Positions 22,945 through 34,818 of a stretch of DNA of 64,000 nt are shown piece after piece. The notes under the pieces were generated by a model. That model was given only the letters and a program-made list of their open reading frames with translations, made no database searches and had not been told where the DNA came from. A program made the position numbers and the translations under genes. The DNA is taken from NCBI GenBank assembly GCA_033782935.1, contig JAWQEG010000623.1, positions 1,382,001 through 1,446,000 on the forward strand, in the 5' to 3' direction. The DNA comes from Petrolisthes cinctipes (Eukaryota; Arthropoda; Malacostraca; Decapoda; Porcellanidae). Positions within the stretch are counted from its first letter, which is position 1. The number at the start of each line of letters is the position of its first letter.

Positions 22945-23130
22945 CTCTGTGACGTCACAGGTTTACATATTTGACTTTCTGAGCCAATCACGCTCTTGCA
23001 TCGCATCGAAGTGATAACCAATGGCGACGCGGGGATTATTTAATCCTACGACCGAGGTTATATAAGCTGGGAAGCGCTTGCCTCTTCCTCTTTTGACGCT
23101 TGGCTCTCCTACTGTAGGATACTTGCTCTC
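22945..23130 (+). promoter_or_regulatory. promoter-like cluster, copy 2
   Basis: CRE TGACGTCA at 22950-22957, CCAAT within the 25-bp segment missing from copy 1 (near 22985), a second CCAAT near 23019, and TATATAAG at 23059-23066. Antisense to the gene, same context as 8560-8730. Confidence 0.4.
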
Positions 23131-26100
23131 ACTCAGTCACTCGTCACTCTCATCCTTCACCGACGGGAGTACATAATCACGTGGTCGAGGTTCACGGTAC
23201 ATTACCTGAATACTCCCACCACCACTGTTGGTTACTCAGCTGGTAAATTCTGCTGGCTGACCAGATAATCGAGTGATTAAGAGCGTCTTAGCGAACAGCT
23301 GGCTTATTTCAGCCGGCTGGCCAGATATTTACTTCTCCCAAGTCTACACAACGATCTTGGAAGGTAAATATAAGTGATAAGAGCATGCAATGTATTTGTG
23401 TAGGAGGTCCGGAAACAGCACCAAAAGATAAGTGATGTGTTAGCTTTGCCTTATTTGTTTATGATTTAACGTAAGGTTATTAGACCATAGAAAAGGTCTA
23501 TAACAGCACCTAAATAAAGTGTTAGCTTTGGCCCTTGCTATAACTTAACGAAATGTTACTAGGCTGTAGAACAGGCCTAGAATACTGTGCTCTGCATTAT
23601 TATAATTAAATAAATGTCTCGGTGAATCTGTTTTAGAAATCAATGCACTAAGTAGAAAAGAAAGTGCCGTAATTCAACCCCGTAGTACATTAGGCGAATA
23701 GAATGTTTTGTGTGTGACTGATGTGTGCGTGTGTATTTATCTTGACTTAATTATTGTTGGTCATTTTTTACAATATATAGTAGAGTAACTTAAGCAGTCT
23801 TTGTGTGCCCTTACGAAATTAATATTACTACTATTAATGCATATATACATGGGAACCCATTAACTTTAAGTAATATGTGAAAATAAGAGGGATTTACGAG
23901 ACATTGGGTACCACAATGTTGATGACAAACCGGCACCAAGTCTCTAACATAATAATTGCTGGTTAAGTTAATTTCACAAATTTGGCTCACGACATGGGAC
24001 CATTATTAATGAATTTCTCCCTCATATTTTTTCACACCATCTTTGTTAAAGTCCAGGACACACGAAAATGTCGTTTATGTAGGGTGAGAAAGTACTCCTC
24101 ATCCTGGCACACATACTGGCTTCTCCCATAACTCTTGATCTGTACTTGGTGGAGAAGAGTTCAGTGGAGTAATACCAGATAAGACCAAACGCTGCAGTGA
24201 TGGCCATCTTACCACTCAGGGACAACACCATCTTGGCCCATGAAGGAACTGTGTGGGTTGGAAGTGCACACGGAATTACTCAGGAATTAATAGTGGTGCA
24301 CACGACATTACTTAAATATTGATAGTGGGTGCACACAAAATTACTCAGGAATAATATCAGTGAGTGCACACGAAATTAATTAGAAATAATAATAATAGTG
24401 GGTGCACATGGAATTACTAAAAAATGTTCAGTTGATGCACACGAAATTATTAAAAAAATCATCGAAGGTAAACTGATTGTCTTTGTCCTCTATGTTATGA
24501 TATAGGCTAGTTAGGAATAAGGGTGGACCCCAAATTTGAAGCTAATGGTTAGGTATTGATTCAATGGGGTATGGTATAGTGTTGGTAAATCTGGAGCAAC
24601 TGATTCCTCCAAACTTTTCCAAGCAACAACAGACCACCTTTATTTTTGTGTATCCGGTCCTGTTTCCTGGCATACTTTGGAGGAATTAAGGTGCTCTTAT
24701 GTACCAAAAAAAAACCCTTGGCTTCGGTGGGCGGGATATCCCTCTTGCTTGTGGAGCTTCGGGTGGTAGGATATTCTGCTAGTACCAATTTCGCACCAAA
24801 ACCGCCGAGTTTGGCGGGATTTATTTCTTTCGGGCTATAGCCAACCCTGCCACACTGCTACAGCATGCGTCACTCGGATGCTACACTGTCATTGTGGTGA
24901 CTAGGCCCACAGAGTGGACTGTGACTAGCTAGGTCTTGAGGCAATTTTTCCGCTGTGTCCGATTCTGTACCCCCCTTCATCGTACCACCTGTTTCTTCCA
25001 CTCTATGAGTGCAATCTCCACGTTCCCTTCGCGTTCTTGCAAGGTTATCAGACTGAGTAATAGAACAGAAACTGCATTATAACTTCAACACAATATGATA
25101 GTGACGAGTTTTGCACTCAGTCGGACAAGAGTTGTGTGAGAAAGTGTTGTCTGAGGCTGTAGCCAGCCATCGCCTGGGAACACCACCCTGCTCTCAAGGT
25201 GAAAGTGACTCCTCTTCATCACCTCCTATCCCCATACCCAAGAGTCGTAGAGAGATGGGGTTGGTCTCATTGGAAAAAGGATGAGTTAATGGTGAGTAAG
25301 ATATCAAATTTATGATTCTAGGCATTGTAGTTGAGGAGTAGGGATGAAGTGAAATAGAGCTTTTATTGTAAAATCAACCAGACACAGGTGTTACTGAGCT
25401 GTAGTAGACTCTTGACCATTTACCCAGGTGTTGGGGTGGGCCAGCTAGAACTCGCTCGGATTTTAGGGGTTAAATAATAGGTTACTTTATCAATAGAGAT
25501 ACCAGCACTGACCTTCCTCTAGTAGCATTATGAGGGCAGTGAGGACGGAGATGGAGATGCTGCAGGTGAGGTAAAGACACACCAATGTTTTCTTCCTCCC
25601 TAAGGTGGTGGAGGCGAGCCAATTGAGGAGGTAGGAGGGGATTTCCAACAAACCACATAGAAAAGTGTATATATAGAGGTTGGTACTGAAAAAAATGGAA
25701 GGAATAAGTGAGGAATAACTATACCACGAAACAGATCCTCTAATAACACCATTATTGTAATTGAAGGCGTCTGTTTTCTGGTATAGTTGGGAGGAATCAG
25801 TAGCCCTCCAATACAGCAACAAGAGAATTTCCCGTAAACGGGTGGATGAATGGTTGAATGGATGGATTAGAAATGGGTGAATTAATGGATAGATGAATAG
25901 TTGATTGATGCATACTGTTATTTGATCAGTCGACTGTAGATACCTGAGGTTATATGAGTTGAGACTAACGCCGTAGTAGATCACAGAACTAGCCCCCCAG
26001 AGGAAGAACACGGTGCAGGCCTTCCGTCTCACCTTTGGAGTTATCAACAACAGGAATACCTTCCTTACCACGGCCACTACCACGCTCCTCAATGATCGGG

Positions 26101-27912
26101 TCTCCTCATGCTCCTTCTCACATTCTCCTGAACGCTCCTAATGAACCAGGGTGGGGGTGGGGGGAGTTGAGACTGTAATATTTATACGTATTTCTGGTCA
26201 TGGCAATCACAGGATATTATAATAAAGAAGACATTCTCTTGTTGGTGAACTGGAAGGCTACTGATTTCTCCTAACATATACCAGAAAACAGGCACCCCAG
26301 TGGTATCAATTGGTGATTTGCTTCGTGGTACGGTTTGGAGGAATTAGAGATCTTCAAAATCACCAACAATATAATCATGCTTTATTTTTGGTCATGGTAA
26401 CCACAGTACAGTCTTACATTTCGTCTGATGATGTTCATGGTGGTCAAAATCACGTGGGCGTCTGGTAAGGTGGTTTTGTTGACAGAGGCAGCCTTCTTCA
26501 GTACCTCCAGGGCCCTCTTGTAGTGGCCGTGGAGGATCAGCCAACGAGGAGACTCTGGTATTATCCTGGACACAAAGTTAGTCAGAAATGGTAGTAGTTG
26601 TGTCAGTAAGTGATATAATTAGTAGGTCTTTTATCAACCACAACAGAAATAGTAGTATTTGTGTTATATAGTTGTAAAATCAGAAACTCTCTAAACACCC
26701 ACAACAGAAATAGTAGTAGTTGTGTAAGTTAGTAAGTTAGTAGTGTAAGTTAATGATATTACCAGTAGCTCTTTCTCTTTAAAGAACCACAGCAGAAATT
26801 ATAGTAGTTGTTGTTGTGTTAGCTAGTATTATAATCATTAGCTCTTTAATTAACCACTCTAGAATTCTCACGTGAAACAATCTATAATCATCAACAATAC
26901 CCATTCTTCCTTTTTTTTTTTTCATACAAACCAAAACAGATTAATAAGGTTGTAGAGATGAGGGGGTGTAGATGTAAGATTATGATACCACTTAAATTAA
27001 CACAAGCCATACTAACCATATGAGAATAATGTTATAGAGAAAAGGAACCGCGAAGGCGAACTGTAGCCATCGCCAGGGCCTCACCACGTAGGCTATGAGG
27101 GGAACCAACATGTAGCCGAGGGTCCAAGGTAGAAAGTACAGGGAACCAACCATTGAACGCTGTGGTGATGAACACACCTCCATGGCTGAAAGAGAGAGAG
27201 AGAGGTGGATTATGGATGAGGAGAGGGAGTGAGAGCTAAGTGGGTATGCCATTATTATTATTTTTTTTTTATATGAGAATAAACTCACCAATTAAAAGAC
27301 AGCCAATATAGAATCCATTGTCAAAGACGTGAACGAGGAACTTAAAAATGATATAAGTTTGTATGTTGGGCGCCAGGATGGTGACGAAGGCGCAGAGGAG
27401 GGTCATCAACACAGAAATGACCACACATTTCTTCCGTCCCAGTCTGGTGATGAGAGAAAGAGTTTATATTTACTGTACATAAGGGACAAACTCATTTCCA
27501 CTTTACCCCTTAACCGTAAGTGACGACATAAATCGACACAACCAACAAGTGTAGAGGACTGGGGGTGACGACATATCGACAGTGCAGTTCTTAATTATGC
27601 GCGCCCCATAACATGGTTGTCTCGGGTGGCAACACTGATTTTGAGCTTGTAGGATGTAGCCCGACTCCAGCCACAAGCCACACAGTGTTACACGAGCAAT
27701 GAGGGTGGAAGGACGTTTTTCCAGTAATTACCATATACAGTATATTCGTAAAAACGACAGTGACATTATATTTCATGTTGTTGTGTTGAAAAATGTGATG
27801 CTGACTTGTTTTATAACGAAATAAGTGTGTTAAAATGTACTTAGATATGCAAATAGAGTGTAAAAGTGAATTTTTATTTGCGATCACTCTGAGTTGGCTA
27901 CCTATTGTACAT

Positions 27913-28131
27913 CTCCGGACAAAACTCTCTCGACTCGTTTGGCAGCATTTGGCATCTCGTTGGGGGATGGGGGTTGAGGTTAGGGGGAACTTTTCAATGA
28001 ATCTTAATATTCATTGTGTGTGTGTGCTATCAAAGGGAGGTCCGGTGTAGAGCCAGTGTAGTTTGTGTTTCTCTTTTAAGATTCAGAGATGCCAAATGCT
28101 GCCAACCGAGTCGAGAGAGTTTTGTCCGGAG
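27913..28131. repeat. foldback element in intron 4, 46-bp arms
   Basis: Left arm 27913-27958 (CTCCGGACAAAACTCTCTCG onward) and right arm 28086-28131 are near-exact reverse complements. Gene 1 retains only the inner part of the right arm (about 13286-13309). Gene 3 has the full element at 49433-49651. Confidence 0.7.
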
Positions 28132-28539
28132 CTGCATATTGTCTTCACAAATACATCAGGAGACAGCTAAAGGTTTGTACTTCAATATATTCATGTATTT
28201 CAGTAGCATGAGTGGTTTGCATGCTATTAGCCATCAAATGTGTTGTTTACATAGTGACTGCGAGTAGTGCAATATAAAAGACTGGACTGCAGAGCTGCCA
28301 CGGTAGATAAGGCCCATGCCTAAGTGGTTAAGGGGGTGAAGTGTAATATAGTGTGGATGGTAAATCTGGAACAATTGATTCTTGCAAACTATTTCAAGCA
28401 ACAGGACACCATTACATTTGCTATCCCGGTTCTGTTTACTGGCAAAATTTGGAGGAAAAAAGGTGCTCCAATATACTACCATATGTATACTTTCCCCTTA
28501 CGTACGATTCGTATAATTGGGAATAATTTATTATTGGTA

Positions 28540-28663
28540 TAGTTGAACCAGCACAGCTGGATTTGCTATAGAATACACCCCTTCTCCAGCCCAGGCCCCG
28601 TATAGGCATAATCTGGGCTAGAAGGGTCTATTCTGTGACGATCATCAGAAGTAAATTAAAATT
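28540..28663. repeat. left inverted terminal repeat of DIRS A (shortened)
   Basis: Reverse complement of the right terminal region around 35040-35157. The inner half of the repeat is missing, removed by the leader deletion. In element B the homologous repeat runs on to about 50273. Confidence 0.8.
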
Positions 28664-28934
28664 AGTGTGTTTTGTGTTTTTTCCAGTGTGTTTTTCCTGG
28701 GTTTTTGCCCCTCAGGTTGCCGGGGCCCCTCCTTCGGGGTCCTTCAGACCGGGAGTCTTTTTCCCCACTCCATGTGGCGGTTTTTTTTACTGGTTTTACG
28801 GGGTTTTTCCCTGGCGGGTGCGCGTGGGGTTGTTGTGTGGTATTAACTGGTACCCCCGGGTGCAGTGGGCTACTTCTCCCGCGCTACTTCTCTCCTTGTT
28901 TGGTGTTTTCCCGTGTTTTACAGTGTTCCAGTGA

Positions 28935-30146
28935 TTGCACGTGCTAACCCATGTTTGTGTATTATTTTTTCTCCCTCAGCCTACTCGTGCCTTATGTGCT
29001 TCGTCAGGGTGTACTGTGCGGGTCTCCCCTGACGGCCACCTGCACTGTTCGCCTCACGCACCCTGCTTCACTCCCTTGGGTTACGACCCCTTGGCGTGTG
29101 GTGTGTGCCGCCCCTGGGCTGAGTTGTGTCAGGTTACCTCCCCTTCTGCCCGCTCCAAACTCCCCGCCCTTGCTTCTCTTCTTATGGCTTGGACGAGGGC
29201 TAGGAGAATGGCCCACAAGCGGGACGGTTCTTCTTTGTCGTGGGCGGACCCGATTTTGGGAACGGACCTGGGTTTATCCAGGTCCCTTTACCCTTCTACC
29301 TGTCTCTCGGAGTCTCAGGGGCTAGAACCTCCTGAGGCCCGAGAGATTGAGCCTCCTTCCCTAGACGGTACTACGACTCCTTCTCGGGGCTTCTCCCCCA
29401 GGGAAGCGAGCGAGTCTGTCGCGCTGGTTCCCCCGCCTACCTCACCGGTACAAGGGCCCAGCAGGAAACCTCCAGGTTCGTCGCCCTCTAGAACCGGCTC
29501 TTCGGGTCGCTCTAGAGGACGCAAGCGATCGGCAAAAAGGTCCCGCCACGCCAAGAAGTCCCGGGCTCATCGCCGTTCTCCTTCCTCCTCGTCTTCGTCT
29601 TCTTCATCCTCTTCGTCGAGGGACTCTCCTTCGCCCGTCCGCAAACCCCGCAAGGGTAAGCGGGGGGAGGTGAGCCCCTCTTCGTTGAAGATCGTGAAGA
29701 TTTTCCATACCCTTATATCTCACGCTTTTCCTGCAGTTACCACCGCGCAGCCTCCGGCTGTTGCTCCGGAACCCGCTCCTCCTCTCACCCTTGCCCCTCC
29801 TCCTGCTTCTGCTCCGGTCGGGGGCGCGAGCCCTCCCGGGGATATTGGAGACTTTCCCATTCCTCCTTTATCTCGGGGACTCGAGTCTCCGGCTGAGGAG
29901 TTGGCTACCTCCGCACTTCCGTCCCCGTCGCCCCCTCCTGCGGACGATGGGTACCTCCCCTACTCTTGGGCTCTCCTTCCTCCTTCCTGGACCCACTCTT
30001 CGGAGGATGGCAGACTGGTTGCTTGGTCTCCGGACACAACTCAACCAGACGTGTGGACCCAGAGGGATGATGTCCTGGTGAAGTGGGGGGCAGAGAGTAT
30101 CCTCTGCGGCTACCCTGGACGCGATGGGTTTTCTGGTGGAGTATAG
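28935..30146 (+). CDS. DIRS Gag-like ORF1, N-terminal part (element A)
   Basis: About 400 residues. The N-terminal third has a Cys/His cluster (C-x4-C, DGH-x2-C, then C-x2-C), the kind of putative zinc-binding region seen in DIRS ORF1 proteins. A long basic, Ser/Pro-rich middle follows, with SRGRKRSAKRS and a run of about 12 Ser, which suits nucleic-acid binding. There is no ATG at the start of the frame; a polypyrimidine tract and CAG (about 28963-28979) just before the conserved Cys cluster suggest an upstream exon. The frame ends at 30146, while the conserved continuation runs in the +1 frame from about 30091. Confidence 0.65.
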   Translation: MHVLTHVCVLFFLPQPTRALCASSGCTVRVSPDGHLHCSPHAPCFTPLGYDPLACGVCRPWAELCQVTSPSARSKLPALASLLMAWTRARRMAHKRDGSSLSWADPILGTDLGLSRSLYPSTCLSESQGLEPPEAREIEPPSLDGTTTPSRGFSPREASESVALVPPPTSPVQGPSRKPPGSSPSRTGSSGRSRGRKRSAKRSRHAKKSRAHRRSPSSSSSSSSSSSSRDSPSPVRKPRKGKRGEVSPSSLKIVKIFHTLISHAFPAVTTAQPPAVAPEPAPPLTLAPPPASAPVGGASPPGDIGDFPIPPLSRGLESPAEELATSALPSPSPPPADDGYLPYSWALLPPSWTHSSEDGRLVAWSPDTTQPDVWTQRDDVLVKWGAESILCGYPGRDGFSGGV

Positions 30147-31165
30147 TAATTTACAGCTGTCCGAGGCTTGGAGGATTGACCGCTCCCACGGGAACACGGC
30201 AGTCCTCCTTTCCCCGGACGCGTACTTCCCGGGGGATAAGGGTGAAGGGGACCTGGACATTCCAGCCCTTCTCCTTAAGTCCCTGGACCACCAGAAACAC
30301 AGCGCAGCCAGGAAACCCCCTCCTCTGTCTTTCCCCCTCGTCCTCCCTCATTCCCGTGCCCTGCCGGGTTTGAGGGAATGCCTGTGGAAGACGGAGAAGG
30401 AGCCTCCGGTCCCCTATCAGCTAAAGGAGCCCGACGGTAAGTTGCGGCAGGCAGAGTCGGCGGCCAAATTGGAGTTGGCCCATACCATCTCCACGGGGGC
30501 GGCCGCTTCTCTGATCAGGGACTGCCTCAATGTCCTCACCAACACTTACCACGAGATGTCGTGTCTACAGCTAGCTGACACCCTCTCTTCCATGGCCACT
30601 GTCATGGAGGGCGTCGCGGCAATGGCGACCCACAAAAGGCGGGAGGAGGCGAAGATCTTCGCTGAGGCGAGACTGGCAGCCCGTCAGGCAGCCGCGAAAT
30701 CTGCGCCGGAGATGGCACAGAGGGGAGTGGTGCGAGCTGCCCCCCTGTCCCCTGCCCTCTTCGACCAGCCGGCGACAGACGCGATCTTCTCCTCTCTCCC
30801 AGCGGTGATTAACATACCAAAACCCTCTACCTTCAAGTAAGTACCTCTCGTTAATCCCATTACCTGAGTTATTCTTTCACTGGAGGTGAAATTAGAGGAA
30901 AATAACGGTCCCCCCTTTTTTCTTAATCAATCTGTTTGTCCGTAGGCCACGTGCCCCACAGCCTTCCAGACCGGCCTACCAGCCCCGAAGGCCCTCCCAG
31001 CCTTCGAGACTACCGAGGCCTTCATACCCCACTCCCCCGAAACAGCACAACAGGTTCTCCCAGAGGGGCCAGCAGCCGTTTCGTGGGAGAGGGCAGGGCT
31101 CCAAGCCCTTCCAGAAACCCAAGTCCTCCTTCACCCACCCCTCCCAGAAGGACCGCTCCACTTGA
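30091..31165 (+). CDS. DIRS Gag-like ORF1, C-terminal part, spliced (element A)
   Basis: This frame (ATG at 30124) contains GFLVEYSNLQLSEAWRI and a helical segment ending in AARQAAAKSAPEM, typical of DIRS Gag. It reaches a stop that lies inside a perfect donor, TTCAA-GTAAGT, at 30837. Removing 30837-30945 (acceptor TTTGTCCGTAG) continues the frame into a basic Gln/Pro/Arg/Gly-rich tail with GQQPFRGRGQGSKPF, ending at 31165. The frame break with the N-terminal part coincides with a run of six G at 30085-30090. Splicing is inferred. Confidence 0.6.
30837..30945 (+). other. putative intron 1 of DIRS A (109 bp)
   Basis: GTAAGT donor, pyrimidine-rich 3' part and TAG acceptor. Removing it keeps the Gag tail open. 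The element B counterpart, 52942-53050, is conserved. Confidence 0.6.
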
Positions 31166-33270
31166 GGGTCCCACTCTGGGCTGCCTCACGGGGTGGTCAG
31201 CAGCCTGGCCCTCCCACGGCTGGGCAGCAAGGGTAATTCGGCAGGGCCTGTCCTGGCCCTGGATAACTGTTCCGGTGAGTAACTGTGGTGGTTAACTCTC
31301 CTAGTCTGACATTTCTGATATATGACATAATCCTACTCCCAACCTTGGGTTCCCGTTAGGTCAAAATCAGAGTTTCCCTTTGCGGTCAAAATCTCTTCCT
31401 CTGCCCATCATTCTACCCTCCAACCATCCCCGGGTCCCTCGGGTCCCGGGCTAGGATTAACTGTACTCTCACTGACACCTGTCATTTCCCGTTACAGCCA
31501 CTACGTCTACCTCCTGCCTCAACCAAAGTGTCACTTTCGGTCGTCCCGCATGTGTTAGAAATGCGGGAAAAAGGGGTAGTGGAGCGGGCAACGGGGAGGG
31601 TCTTTCTTTCTCGTTTATTCACGGTTCCCAAAAAGGACCAGGGAAAAACGAGATTGGTGATGGACCTGAGCAAGCTAAACAAATTTGTGAAAACCTTGCG
31701 TTTCCAGATGGTTTCGGTTGCCCAGGTCCGCACAGTTCTAAGGAAGGGAGACTGGTTAGCATCCCTGGATCTCAAGGATGCGTACTGGCACGTCCCGATC
31801 CACCCCAGGTTTCGCCGTTTTCTGGCCTTCCAGGTGGGGACCGAGACGTTTCAGTTTACCAGGCTCCCTTTCGGTCTCTCTTTAGCTCCTCGAGTCTTCA
31901 CAAAGCTCGTGAGGGTGGTGGCATCCCGTCTGGCAGAGGCGGGTGTCCCCACCCTCATGTACCTAGACGATTGGTTGCTTCACGCCCCTTCCAAGGAGCA
32001 GGTAGCAAACAACGTCAGAGTAGCGAGGGGAGTGCTAGAGGAAATGGGGTTCCTGTTGAACATCCCCAAGTCCTCTCTCACTCCCATTCGCAAACTGTGT
32101 TGGCTGGGAATAGAGTGGGACTCTCTTTCGGCCACCCTCTCTCTCGCTCCAGACAACGCCCGCCAGACCCTCCGCCACGTCCGCCAGGCGCATTTTTCCC
32201 GTACTTTCTCTCGCCGCCAGTGGGAATCATTGCTCGGGTCCCTAAATTTCGCGGCCCCTGCAATGCCCCTGGGACGACTGAAACACAGGAGGCTGACGCT
32301 GGAGGTAAACCTCCACCTTTCCCCCGCACACAGGGACCTTCCCAGGCAAGTGTCCCCCTCTCTCCACCGTCTCCTTCGCCCCTGGCTACGTCCCGGTGCC
32401 CTGCGTCAGCGGGTCCCCTGGGTGTTCCCTCCCCCGGGGATCATGGTGGCGACAGACGCATCGGACGTAGGCTGGGGGTACCAGTCTTGCCTGGGACATC
32501 AGCGGTGCAGGGGATGGAAGGAAGAGGAGAGGCTACTACACATCAATGCCCGGGAGTTGATGGTAGCAAGGGAGTGGCTCAACAGACACCCACAGTTTGC
32601 CAGGTTAGGCGTCCGCTTCGATATGGACAATGTTGCGGCCGTGCAGTGCCTGCAGAAACAGGGCACCGCACGGTCGGAAATTCTCCTGTCCCTGTCAGAA
32701 CAGATTTTTGCGATAGCGGCCAAGAGGTGCATTCACCTCTCGGCCCACTATGTGCCAGGGCGGAAGAACGATTGGGCGGACGCCCTATCCAGGTTCAAGG
32801 GGACGTCAGTCGAGTGGCAAATGCGTCCCCTTATGTTCGAGTCTCTCTGCCTTCACTACGGGACACCGGAGGTGGACCTGTTCGCATCCCCATCCACGGC
32901 CCTACTTCATGTGTTCCTAACATTCTCTTCCAAGACAGAGGCGGGAGGTCCGAACGCCTTCACAGAGGACTGGAACAGGTGGGGGTATCTCTACCTCTTC
33001 CCACCCCCAGCTATGTCAGTCCTCCTAAAGGCGATCCTCAAGCTGCGCACATTCAGGGGGAGGGTACTCCTCATAGCCCCCCTCTGGCCAGCGCAGCCGT
33101 GGTTCGGAGAACTGTCCCGGTGGTGCCCTCATCCTCTTCAGTTGGGATCGGCGTGCCACTCCAGCACCCTGTCTGCACCACTCCAAGCGTCACTGAAACT
33201 ACACGCTTGGAGTTTCTACGGGGAGTCCTCAGCAAGAGGTTCACTAAGGAGACAGTGGGCAAGATGCTGA
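30946..33270 (+). CDS. DIRS reverse transcriptase-RNase H polyprotein (element A, open)
   Basis: The exon 30946-31274 joined to 31498-33270 (intron donor TTCCG-GTGAGT, acceptor CCCGTTACAG) stays in frame across the junction. From residue 1 at 31528: RT fingers RLVMDLSKLN; catalytic Asp81 in LDLKDAYWHVP; LPFGLSLAPRVFTK; YLDD at 145-148. RNase H carboxylates are Asp310 (ATDASDVGWGY), Glu343 (NARELMV), Asp367 (DMDN) and Asp418 (NDWADALSR). A C-terminal region with EVDLFASP and LIAPLWPAQPW corresponds to the segment called a methyltransferase-like domain in DIRS. No stops or frameshifts in the conserved part. Its first exon overlaps the Gag tail in another frame, so its translation start is unclear. 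Confidence 0.88.
31275..31497 (+). other. putative intron 2 of DIRS A (223 bp)
   Basis: The donor GTGAGT and acceptor TTTCCCGTTACAG bracket a stretch with stops in the pol frame. Its removal fuses the upstream segment containing VIRQGLSWPW to the RT frame. Counterpart in B is 53380-53602. Confidence 0.62.
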
Positions 33271-33974
33271 GGGCTCATCGTCAGTCGTCAGTGCGACAGT
33301 ATGAATTGTGCTGGAAAAGATTCCAGGACTTCTTGCGAAGACACCCCTCCAGGGTCATCTCGGAGGACACGGTCCTGGAATTCCTCACGTGGCTCGCCGA
33401 TTCCACCAACAGGGCCCCGGCGACGGTGCTTGCACATCACGCAGCCCTGTCTGATCCCCTCCTCCTAGGTTTTAACATTAAGGTTTCGGAGAGGCCTCTC
33501 TCTCTCCTGAGGATGGGGATTCGGGCGGGGACCGCACCTCACCGGGCCCAGACTCCCTCCTGGTCCCTTCACCGCGTCCTTTCCTACCTGACCTTCGAGG
33601 GGGTCCCTCTGGAGGTTTGTCACCTCCATCAGAAAGCTCTCTTCCTGCTCTCCTTAGCTACAGGGTACAGGGCCTCTCAGTTGGCAGCCCTGACCCGTCA
33701 CACAGCTTTTTCTTCTGTAAGCCCTAACCTTACTTCTTTAACTATCTCCCCCTCTCCTGCTTTCCTAGCTAAGAATGAGCAGGCTGACGACAGGATTGGC
33801 CCTCTCGCAGTACCCTCGTTCCTGAGGGATGGAAGTTTCCACCCCCTCTGCCCAGTCCACGCTTTTACAGCTTACGTGGAGGCGACGAGAGGGGCTTCTC
33901 CGGACCACCTCTTCTACAATTCTAGGTCCGGTAACCCTCTCTTCCCTAGGTCAATCGCTCGCCTTCTCTGCTGA
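33150..33974 (+). pseudogene. DIRS tyrosine recombinase, truncated by a stop (element A)
   Basis: Frame -1 relative to RT, overlapping its end (RT stops at 33270), as usual in DIRS elements. The core-binding half has RLEFLRGVLSKRF, SSVRQYE and FLTWLADSTN. The first catalytic Arg is in TGYRASQLAAL (33669-33671). A TGA at 33972-33974, where element B has CGA, stops the protein just before the H-x-x-R and Tyr motifs, so the product cannot complete strand cleavage. No ATG near the likely start; translation by frameshifting or reinitiation is possible. Confidence 0.82.
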
Positions 33975-34818
33975 GTTATAGAGAACGGGGATCCCGGGCA
34001 CGCCCCGAGGGCTCACAGTGTTAGGGGCGTGGCCGCCTCCCTCGCCTTCCTCAGGACTCACTCGGTGGAGAGGGTTAGGGATTTGGGGGGCTGGACTTCC
34101 ACTTCCTCCTTCAGGACGAGGTATCTGTTCCACTCGCTCTCCCCTACCCCTTGTGTGGCTATGGGTACTCCACCCTCCATTCCCCAGGGTCCCCGTGGGA
34201 GACACATGAGGGGGAGGGGCCGCCCGAAGAGATATGGTCGGGCGACTTAATTCCCGTCACTATCACCCCATACTTCATCCCCATCATGTACAGCTTCATG
34301 CTCATCCCCATGTCGCTCATGTGTGTACATATGGTGCAGGGTAAATAAATTACATTGTTACGGAATTCTTGAGTATTCATTCTCCGAAAAATTACTATAC
34401 TAGGATGAGTGACTGGATATTTATATATTAAACACAGGATTACTGCATCCTTGTGTCCTCCTTCATCCCCTCGGGATCGCATTACCTGAGCCGGGGCCAT
34501 AGCCCTAGCTCAGAGGACTTTAATAAAAAGGGGGGGGTGGGGTGCAGGGTCACCCCCCTCTCCTGTACCCGACCCCTCGAGTCTGCCTATAAAGACTTTA
34601 GTTGAGTAACAATTCTGGTCTATAACAGAATGGTCTACGGTTTATATTTTATTAGCTACTACACTTCCACCACAGCTAGTCCCCTAGCCAGTGTTGGAAG
34701 TTGCTTTAGCTTCAACCTCACCCTGCTCGGTTATCTTTCTGATTCCCCGCTCTCTCGACCGCTCTTAACTAGCACGTGATTGCCTCCACCTCACCTCCCA
34801 CCTACCGCATCGCATGCA
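33975..34818 (+). other. post-recombinase region of DIRS A
   Basis: The remainder of the recombinase frame (to about 34230) is still readable but lies past the stop. Then comes noncoding sequence with AATAAA near 34344 and 34523 as candidate poly-A signals, a G-rich run, and the lead-in to the internal complementary region. Confidence 0.55.

Noticed and set aside
28235..28542. Small frames around the hairpin left of the DIRS insertion
   Set aside because: They are arms of a foldback repeat, conserved as DNA and not as protein.
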